From the NCBI RefSeq assembly GCF_018320785.1, contig NC_054886.1, positions 31,541,732-31,605,731 on the forward strand: a DNA stretch of 64,000 bases. Direction: 5' to 3'. The translations under genes and the position numbers were made by a program. Within the stretch, counting starts at the first letter, position 1, and every line of letters starts with the position of its first letter. Below the pieces are notes generated by a model. The model was not told the origin of the DNA. It made no database searches and was given only the letters and a program-made list of their open reading frames with translations. The stretch is from Cheilinus undulatus. Lineage: Eukaryota > Chordata > Actinopteri > Labriformes > Labridae. Of this stretch, positions 56,610 to 64,000 are shown in pieces.

Positions 56610-56850
56610 TTGGAGAGCGCAGACCTCCACCATTAGCCCTATCTCCCAATAGTACAGAATCCTTTAAAAAAATTCTGGATCCAGATGGTGATCCGGATCA
56701 CTCCCAAAGTCTAATCAGTTCTTCCTTATGCCATTTCTGACATTTCCTGAAAATTTTATCAAAATCTGTCCATAACTTTTTGAGTTATGTTGCTAACAAA
56801 CAGACAAACAAACCAACAAACCCTGCCGATCACATAACCTCCTTTGTTTT
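56610..56850 (-). repeat. MITE-like unit, orientation 2, second copy
   Basis: GCGCAGACCTCCACCATTAG, TGGTGATCCGGATCACTCCC and TTTTTGAGTTATGTTGCTAA, ending CACATAACCTCCTTTG. The terminal hairpin is cut off where an En/Spm-like fragment begins. Confidence 0.8.
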
Positions 56851-57165
56851 TTTAGTATACAGGTATAAGGATCAGTTGAAGAAACTGAGCAAACCTATCA
56901 AGAACAAGATATGGTTGGTGTTTGCTTGTACTGATATAGATCAGGCATCTCCTCCCACATGATTGAAGCATTCCAGGATATTAATGTTCTCTTATTATAT
57001 CCCGTTTGTGCTCTCTTTGCCACATCCCTGTGCCTGTGCCAATTTCAAGTCAAATAACTTTATTTACCCAGCATACCTGTGTCATGGCTCTAAGACCTGC
57101 TAGACTGAGGAGGATTCCCAGAAGTACTTTTACACTGTGTCTGAGCTGTCATTATGACTGCTTTT
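56850..57165 (+). pseudogene. Fragment of the En/Spm-like element, inverted relative to 45770-46160
   Basis: GATCAGTTGAAGAAACTGAG, AACAAGATATGGTTGGTGTT, CTCCTCCCACATGATTGAAG and GTGCCTGTGCCAATTTC match the reverse complement of 46160-45860. The match continues in ACCTGTGTCATGGCTCTAAG against 45830. The order of blocks is preserved, with many point changes. Confidence 0.8.
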
Positions 57166-57249
57166 TTTTTTCTTTTTCTTTTTTTTTGCAGGGAAAAGAT
57201 TTTTTCTAGTTTCTATTGCAGCCCTGGGACAACAAAAATGTTGCCCCAA

Positions 57250-57468
57250 CCATACAGTTGCCAGGCGTGAGTTTTATCAATGTTGATGACATTTCTTTGT
57301 TAAAAGAAGAACTAAGAACAGCATTGAGTTGGTTTCTTTTCAAAAACAGCAAAAGTCGTGTACTCACATGTCTACAGTCACCATGGTTCGTGTTCGGTCG
57401 TGGCGACTACGTCATGTGTTTTGTTGCTCTGATTGGCCCGTAAAGATGTGACAGAATGTTCATTCAAT
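57250..57468 (+). repeat. Helicase-like dispersed repeat, copy B, left part
   Basis: Encodes VDDISLLKEELRTALSWFLF and carries GTACTCACATGTCTACAGTC and GCTCTGATTGGCCCGTAAAG, as in 30225-30640. It is interrupted at 57469 by a LINE. The remaining blocks resume at about 58700. Confidence 0.7.
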
Positions 57469-58700
57469 CACCCATCCATCCATCCATCTTCTCCCGCTTA
57501 TCCGAGGTCGGGTCACGGGGGCAGCAGCCTGAGCAGGGAAGCCCAGACTTCCCTCTCTCCGGCCACTTCGTCCAGCTCTTCCCAGTGGATCCCAAGGCAT
57601 TCCCAGGCCAGCCGAGCGACATAGTCTCTCTAGCTTGTCCTGGGTCTTCCCAGGGGCCCCTTCCCAGTGGGACATGCCCAGAACATCTCACCAGGGAGGC
57701 GTCCAGGAGGCATCCAGGCCAGATGCTCGAGCCACCTCATCTGGCTCCTCTCAACGCGGAGGAGCAGCGGCTCTATTCCGAGTCTCTCCCGGATGGCCGA
57801 GCTTCTCACCCTATCTCTAAGGGAGAGCCCAGACACCCTGTGGAGGAAGCTCATTTCAGCTGCCCGTGTCCGCGATCTCGTTCTTTCAGTCACTACCCAC
57901 CGCTCATGACCGTAGGTGAGGGTGGGAACGTAGATCAACCGGTAAATCGAGAGCTTTGCCTTTCGACTCAGCGCTTTCTTCACCACAACAGACCGACAGC
58001 ATCACTGCTGACACCGCACTGATCCACCTGTCAATCTCCTGTTCCATTCTTCCCTCACTCGTGAACAAGACCCCGAGATACTTGAACTCCTCCACTTGGG
58101 GCAGGATCTCATTCCAAACCTGGAGAGGGCATTCCACCCTTTTCAAACTGAGGACCATGGTCTCAGACTTGGAGGTGCTGATTCTCATCTCAGCCGCTTC
58201 ACACTCGGTTGCGAACCATTCCAGTGAGAGCTGTAGGTCACAGTCTGATGAAGCCAACAGGACCACATCATCCGCAAAAAGCAGAGACCTGTTCCTGAGG
58301 CCACCAATCCGGGCCCCCTCAACGCCCCGGCTGCGCCTAGAAATTCTGTCCATGAAAGTTATGAACAGAACCGGTGATTAAGGGCAGCCCTGGCGGAGTC
58401 CAACATGCACCGGAAACGAGTCTGACTTACTTCCAGCAATGCGGACCAAGCTCTGACACCGGTCTTACAGGGACCGGACAGCCCTTATCAGGGGGTCCGG
58501 CACCCCATACTCCCAGAGCACTCTCCACAGGATTCCGCGCAGGAAACAGTCAAATGCCTTCTCCAAGTCCACAAAACAAATGTAGACTGGTTGGGCAAAC
58601 TCCCACGCACCCTCCAGGACCCTACCAAGAGTGCAGAGCTAGTCCACTGTTTCACGGCCGGGATGAAAACCACATTGCTCCTCCTGGATCCAATCCCCCT
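57469..58700 (-). pseudogene. Non-LTR retrotransposon (LINE) fragment with reverse transcriptase
   Basis: The minus strand encodes ICFVDLEKAFD (RT motif A, followed by a stop), a GLRQGCP-like motif B, and RSLLFADDVVLLASSDCDLQ (motif C, FADD). Then come EEFKYLGVLFTSEGRMEQEI and PTLTYGHERWVVTERTRSRT, and MRWLEHLAWMPPGRLPGEMF. The 3' end is a (GGAT)n tail, seen as (CATC)n at 57469. At least one frame change lies near 57950 and there are stops, so it is inactive. The plus-strand frames over the same bases are shadows. The clade was not assigned. Confidence 0.87.
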
Positions 58701-58790
58701 CCAAGTTTGTTTTCAAAGGCTCTGCCCTCTCCCAAACGCCAGGGAGATGTGTGAAGCTAATCCATCCGGCGTGTCAGGTTACCTTAAACA
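58700..58790 (+). repeat. Helicase-like dispersed repeat, copy B, right part
   Basis: GTTTTCAAAGGCTCTGCCCT, CTCCCAAACGCCAG and CCGGCGTGTCAGGTTACC continue the block order of the repeat at 30530-30635 after the LINE. Confidence 0.7.
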
Positions 58791-58951
58791 GGGATTGCCA
58801 CATGACATTTGGATACTTATGTGTATAACATTGTCACACTTACCAGAAGAGCATGGATGTGTAGTTTATGGCTTCTTGCTGTGTTATTTATTGTAACTCT
58901 AATGCCTACTATCTCTCTTCCTCTCTTACCAGAGTCAAACCTACCCTCAGA

Positions 58952-59156
58952 ATGAAGGCTGTCCCTTTGTTTGCTGGCTTTTTGGTGGGAGCCTTCACAA
59001 TATACGGTATCCTGCTGAAGAAGAGGCTCCAGGAGACTTTGTCAATGCAGCAAGCATTCATCCGTAGTGATGATCAGGAACAGCAGGAGGAAGAAATAAA
59101 GATATGGAAAAAGGAAATATCTACCCTCTTTAACATGAAGCATCCTCATCATACAG
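58952..59156 (+). CDS. c1galt1: c1galt1 coding exon 1 (membrane anchor and stem)
   Basis: Preceded by an acceptor-like TCTCTTACCAG at 58932, so a noncoding exon probably lies upstream. The ATG has A at -3. Phase 1 exit with donor GTACAC. Encodes the anchor and an acidic stem ([16 protein letters not shown]). Confidence 0.88.
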
Positions 59157-61717
59157 GTACACCAGCTGAGTGTTAAAGATGTTCATGTGAAATAATTCAG
59201 AGAACGACTCTAGGTTTAGGAGCAAACATGGCCACATCTGTCATCAAATCTTATCAAAGATTCAGCTGCTCTGCACCTACACATATCAGGTTGTCTCACA
59301 TTAAAACTTTGTCCTGTACAGACTGTTGAATAAATATCCTTTCCTTGCACTGTGGAAAGAAAGATTACATTTAAAACAAACGGCATAGACTGAATTCAGT
59401 ACTGACTCTTGTTAGCCTCTTACTAGTGTAGCCATCCCAGCGCTCTATCTGTCAAAGATGTGAACAATTACCTTAACTAGAATGAGGGGGAGGTTGGGTT
59501 TGTTATGAATTTAAAGGTGGCTACCTAAAGGTTTGCCTGTTGCAGCTTGAAGTACTCATCTACTGACCACATGAAACAACTTTTTTTTAGAAGAAAATTT
59601 ATTAAAAGTTTACTGAAAGGTTTTGCAAAATATAAAATATGACATTTTTGTCGCTGAATACAAATAAATCTGCTAGGTATCCTACAACCCAAGGAAGTGG
59701 GGGGGGGGGCTTCCCTGTTGTTAATGGCAGCTTTCTCTAGACTAAGAGGAGGCCAAACTTGATGTTTCTGATCACACCTTAACAGTTGGAGATTTCTGAT
59801 TGGATGGTTTGAATAAGAGCCATCATGGTGACTACATCAATGTTAACCAAAGCTGCAAACCCCACACCTCTTGAACTTTGGATCATAAACCCTTACACCA
59901 GCTCTCTGGTTGGCCGATGCCTCCTATCTTTGGACAAACAACGAGAAAACAGATGGTGATCGTAAATAACTCCTTCTCTGCAGGACTCCAACTGTATGGG
60001 CTGGAAATCCCATAACTTCTGTAAACATAACGTTTTTCAAAAGTACATTGTCATATTCATCTTAGAGACAAGAAATGGAATTCAGTGACATTTCTCCGAC
60101 GTTTCTAGAATGAGTGAATTAAGAGATAGTAATTATAACAGTGCCATCTAATGTCCAGTCACCACACATATCCACATGACCGACCTCCTTTATATCCTAA
60201 TGTCCAAACGTTATGCTTATGCCAAAGGCTTTCAGTTACATTGTTATTCATGTTTAACTGTACAGCATGTATTTAATGTGATATTATTCTATAATTATAT
60301 AACCATTATGCTATTCCTACTTGCCTTACATTGAATTAATTTGATGAAGAGTGGGTTGAGACATGATATTTGATCCCCTAAGAATCTGAAATGGGGGGCT
60401 CAAGAGAATCAAGCACATGCACGTCTATAGCCCTCTGTTCACATGCAGCTTTTTCTCTTCTCCTGTAATTTCATTTTAAGACTTCTTCTGAAACACATTT
60501 TTCTTTCCTTTGTTTCTTCAAGTCGTGCCAAGTTCAGCTTTTTGGGTTTCGGCAATTTTATTTTTAGCTCAATAAAATAGTAAATAAATAATACCACAAA
60601 TACAGTTAATACGGTTTCAGTATTTATGTACTCTTTTTAAATTGGATGCTAACTTCATTACAAGGATGCTACCTGTTTTTGATGACTGACATTTATATGC
60701 CAGTAAGTTTTCAGTGTTTCTGATGTTTGGAGTTTTCACGTTTAAGTTGATGTATTTTTTTTCTGTACTAGGAAAGGACAGTTGCATGGCTGATGAGCTG
60801 TACAAAAAGGTGCGTGTTCTGTGCTGGGTGATGACCGGACCAAATAACCTGGAGACGAAAGCTCGCCATGTGAAGTCTACTTGGAGTCGTCACTGTAACA
60901 TTGTGATTTTCATGAGTTCTGAGGACAACCCAGACTTCCCCACAGTGGGCTTAGGTACAAATGAGGGACGGGATCAGCTGTACTGGAAAACTATAAAGGC
61001 GTTCCATTATGTCTATGAGCATCACTTCAACGAGGCTGATTGGTTCCTCAAAGCAGATGACGACACCTACGTCATCGTAGACAACCTGCGATTACTTCTT
61101 GCAAACCACACAGTGGAGGAGCCAATTTACTTCGGCCGAAAGTTCAAGCCGTACGTAAAGCAGGGCTACATGAGTGGTGGGGCAGGATATGTGCTGAGCA
61201 AAGAGGCTCTGCGGAGATTTGTGGAAGGATTTAAAAACAAAACGTGCACTCACGCTTCCTCTATAGAGGACCTTGAATTGGGTCGGTGCATGGAGAAAGT
61301 CGGGGTGTTGGCAGGTAACTCCAGGGACAGTGTGCAAAGGGAGAGATTCCACCCATTTGACCCTGCAGGGCACCTTGTACGAAAACATCCCAAGAGCCAC
61401 TGGTATTGGGCATACTGCTACTACCCCGTCTCAGAGGCAAGTTCAGCAAACATGTTTCTTCTGTTGTAGAATTAAAGTGGCTTCAAGGTTTTATTCATAA
61501 ATAAAATGCTACCTTTTGATGTCTCTACAATGAAGCAAAACTTAACATTCTGTTTTTTCTCTCTCAGGGTCCAAACTGCTGCTCAGACCTGTCGGTGTCT
61601 TTCCACTACGTATCGGCTTCAGAAATGTATTTATTGGAGTACTACACCTATTACCTGCGTGCCTTTGGATACAGCTACCTTTACGAGCCCCCTGCTCTTC
61701 ACGCTAGCGTTAAATAA
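58952..61717 (+). CDS. c1galt1: c1galt1-type core 1 beta-1,3-galactosyltransferase, 339 aa
   Basis: Coding exons 58952-59156, 60772-61436 and 61568-61717 sum to 1020 nt in frame. The product transfers galactose from UDP-Gal to GalNAc-alpha-Ser/Thr, making the core 1 (T antigen) O-glycan in the Golgi. Residues 4-22 are a type II membrane anchor ([19 protein letters not shown]), followed by an acidic, possibly coiled stem. The catalytic region starts near residue 78 with [20 protein letters not shown]. It has KADDDTYV, whose D164-D166 form the metal-binding DxD motif, and then [29 protein letters not shown] and [15 protein letters not shown]. It is slightly shorter than human C1GALT1 (363 aa), at the C-terminus and stem. 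Among teleost paralogs (c1galt1a, b or like) it cannot be placed. The last intron seems to start with GC. Confidence 0.93.
59157..60771 (+). other. c1galt1 intron 1
   Basis: Contains a G run near 59699-59708. At about 60308-60590 it has a repeat related to 52800-53345 (TATGCTATTCCTACTTGCCT). No additional exon was seen. Confidence 0.55.
60772..61436 (+). CDS. c1galt1: c1galt1 coding exon 2 (catalytic core)
   Basis: 665 nt, phase 1 in and phase 0 out, acceptor TCTGTACTAG. It runs from [16 protein letters not shown] to [14 protein letters not shown]. It holds the DDD motif and two N-glycosylation sequons (NHT, NKT). The 3' boundary is GAG|GCAAGT, a GC-type donor. Confidence 0.95.
61437..61567 (+). 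other. c1galt1: c1galt1 intron 2, candidate GC-AG intron
   Basis: 131 bp, beginning GCAAGT and ending TTTCTCTCTCAG. The join [12 protein letters not shown] matches the continuous family motif VEGPGCCSDL, so the boundaries are well constrained. No GT lies at the required position. Confidence 0.85.
61568..61717 (+). CDS. c1galt1: c1galt1 coding exon 3 (C-terminus)
   Basis: 150 nt including TAA. Encodes [20 protein letters not shown] and [20 protein letters not shown], ending PPALHASVK. The Cys pair and SFHYV are conserved in the family. Confidence 0.93.
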   Translation, partial: GPNCCSDLSVSFHYVSASEMYLLEYYTYYLRAFGYSYLYEPPALHASVK

Positions 61718-61902
61718 ATGTCGTGTGTCTTTGGTTGAGCTGCAGCAGCTCTGAAATGCTTGTTTTAGAAATGAAGACTTTTTCATACATCCCTTAAACA
61801 ACATTTTAAAGTTTTGAATTTATTTTAAACATACCCTCAAACAGATAAAGTTCCAACTAGTTCCTGGTAGTTTACCATAGACTGAATATTGATTTGAATA
61901 AA
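61713..61902 (+). promoter_or_regulatory. c1galt1: Candidate c1galt1 polyadenylation signals
   Basis: AATAAA overlaps the stop codon (61713-61718) and occurs again at 61897-61902. The second is the more plausible one for a normal 3' UTR. Confidence 0.55.
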
Positions 61903-62390
61903 TGTCTGAGGGAAAAAACAGTTCAAAGGCCTGTTTTGATTTTATTAAGCCCAGGAAACTTGTTTTCCCTGATTAATATTCAAAAATTTTAAATGAACAA
62001 TTACACAGATCATGTCCTAGTATGTTTGGCTTCTGTTGATTCTGTTCAATTTGATGGAAACAAAGGAAAAATAACTGTGAAAATGCATTCAATGATAGAG
62101 CATTTAGCTCTATTAATGACTGAATCATTTGGACTGCAGTTTCAGTGATGAATATGTGGTCTAAAAGAGGACATATTATGCAAAAATAACTTTTTCAGGC
62201 TTTTCTAACATAAAAATGTGCCCCTGGCCTGTCCACAGTCCCCTCAAATACCAGAAAAATCCACTCCATCTCCCCTTCTCTTTCTCCACCTTTCAGAAAA
62301 GGAGTACTGAAACAAGCTGTTCTATATGAGAGGCCGTTTAGGTCATATTCCATACTTTGTCTCACACACTGTAATTCTCTCTTACATTCC
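61903..62390. other. c1galt1 3' flank
   Basis: Around 62160-62350 it has a MITE-like stretch (GAGGACATATTATGC, GTGCCCCTGGCC) related to the one at 5590. No gene was found. Confidence 0.5.
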
Positions 62391-62394
62391 CTAC

Positions 62395-64000
62395 TATACT
62401 CTCTTACAAATACTATCACAGTCACTCACATAAACTACTATAGTCACACACATACACTACTATAGTCACTCCCAAACGCTACCATAGTCACTCACATACA
62501 CTACCGTAGTCACTCACATACACTATCAAAGTAACACACACATATAGACCATTAAACTCTTACACAAACACTATCAAACTCTCACATACACTCTCAAACT
62601 CTCACACAAACACTATCAAACCCTCACACAAACACTATCAAACTCTCACACAAACACTATCAAACCCTCACACAAACACTATCAAACTCTCACGCAAACA
62701 CTATCAAACCATCACACAAACACTATCAAACCTCACACAAACACTATCAAACCCTCACACAAACACTATCAAACACTCACACAAACACTATCAAACCATC
62801 ACACAAACACTATCAAACCTCACACAAACACTTTCAAACTCTCATACAAACATTATCAAACTCTCATACAAATGCTATTAAACTCTCACACAAACACTAT
62901 CAAACTCTCACACAAACACTATCAAACTCCCACACAACCACTATCAAACTCTCAAACAAACACTATGTAACTCCCACACAACCACTATCAAACTCTCACA
63001 CAAACACTATCAAACTCTTAAACAAACGCTATCAAATTCTCACTGAAACACTATCAAACTCTCACACAACCACTATCAAACTCTTACACATACACTGTCA
63101 AACTCTCACACAAACACTATCAAACTCTCAGACAAACACTATCAAACTCTCACATAAACACTATCAAAGTCTCAAATAAACTCAAATACTATCAAACTCT
63201 CATACAAACGCTATTAAACTCTCACACAAACACTATCAAACTCTCACACAAACACTATCAAACTCTCACACAAACACTATCAAACTCCCACACAACCACT
63301 ATCAAACTCTCAAACAAACACTATCAAACTCCCACACAACCACTATCAAACTCTCACACAAACACTATCAAACTCTTAAACAAGCGCTATCAAATTCTCA
63401 CTGAAACACTATCAATCTCTCACACAAACACTATCAAAGTCTCAAATAAACTCAAGTACAATCAAACTCTCACACAAACACTATCAAACTCTCAAATAAA
63501 CACTATGTAACTCCCACACAACCACTATCAAACTTTCACACAAACACTATCAAACTCTTAAACAAACGCTATCTAATTCTCACTGAAACACTATCAAATT
63601 CTTACACAAACACTGTCAAACTCTCACACAAACACTATCAAACTCTCATACAAACACTATCAAACTCTCTGACAAACACTATCAAACTCTCACACAAACA
63701 GTAGCAAACTCTCAAACAAACACTATCAAACTCTCATATAAACACTATCAAACTCTCACACAAACACTATCAAACTCTCATATAAACACTATCAAACTCT
63801 CACACAAACACTATCAAACTCTCATATAAACACTATCAAACTCTCAAACAAACACTATCAAACTCTCATATAAACACTATCAAACTCTCACACAAACACT
63901 ATCAAACTCTCAAATAAACACTATTAAACTCTCACACAAACACTATCAAACTCTCATACAAACACTATCAAACTCTCACACAAACACGATCAAACTCTCA
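62395..64000. repeat. 22-bp satellite array, running off the window end
   Basis: The core unit is ctatcaaactctcacacaaa plus ca (22 bp), with roughly seventy copies in this window. The first 150 bp are a diverged form built on ACTATAGTCACTCACATAC at the same period. Variants (CTCCCACACAACCA, CTTAAACAAACG, TTCTCACTGAAA) recur in the same order near 62865-63060, 63201-63420 and 63480-63600, indicating higher-order duplication. Confidence 0.95.

Noticed and set aside
57456-58381. Plus-strand open frames of 141-188 codons
   Set aside because: They are antisense to the LINE reverse transcriptase, which has recognisable RT motifs on the minus strand.
61092-61449. Minus-strand open frames over the c1galt1 core exon
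   Set aside because: The plus strand has a conserved catalytic domain. The antisense frames show no family resemblance.

Overview
The window looks like nuclear DNA of a ray-finned fish, probably a teleost. Long AT-rich introns with GT-AG splice sites separate short exons of recognisable vertebrate genes. The interspersed repeats are the usual teleost mixture: L2-type and other LINE fragments, Tc1/mariner, hAT, Harbinger-like and En/Spm-like DNA transposons, tRNA-derived SINEs and many micro- and minisatellites. All functional names rest on reading translations and splice phases by eye; no database search was run.

Layout. (1) 1-4.4 kb: repeats, with a 33-copy 24-bp minisatellite at 2104-2895 and a pyrimidine-rich degenerate satellite at about 2925-3590. 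(2) 4,440-28,419 (+): gab1, a GRB2-associated binding protein 1 ortholog. Thirteen coding exons join in frame to 755 codons plus stop, or 731 if the 72-nt cassette exon is skipped. The exons encode an N-terminal PH domain, GRB2 SH3-binding motifs, three YxxM PI3K-p85 sites and the two C-terminal tyrosines that bind SHP2. (3) 28.4-35.3 kb: gab1 3' region and transposons, including a hAT-like element with a near-perfect 8-bp target duplication, then a purine-rich satellite that is the reverse complement type of the one at 3 kb. (4) 35,340-35,793 (+): an unrecognised two-exon gene for a 73-aa protein with a signal-like N-terminus and one membrane segment near the C-terminus. (5) 37-42 kb: an L2 reverse-transcriptase fragment, a Tc1 fragment, and a two-exon C2H2 zinc-finger gene on the minus strand (470 aa). 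(6) 44-58.8 kb: a transposon graveyard. It holds an En/Spm (CACTA-like) transposase relic, a MADF/BESS gene of Harbinger type with a poly-C frameshift, repeated MITE-like units, and a LINE inserted into an older repeat. (7) 58,952-61,717 (+): a c1galt1-type core 1 beta-1,3-galactosyltransferase (339 aa) whose last intron appears to start with GC rather than GT. (8) 62.39-64 kb: a 22-bp satellite running off the window end.

The host genes do not form a pathway. Gab1 is a cytoplasmic docking adaptor for receptor tyrosine kinases, C1galt1 is a Golgi glycosyltransferase that makes core 1 O-glycans, and the zinc-finger protein is a putative DNA-binding regulator. Nothing seen amounts to a clearly new multi-gene system. 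The best candidates for something undescribed are the small membrane protein gene, the inverted pair of En/Spm-like copies, the helicase-like dispersed repeat carrying a nested LINE, and the TIR element at 18.7-19.4 kb.
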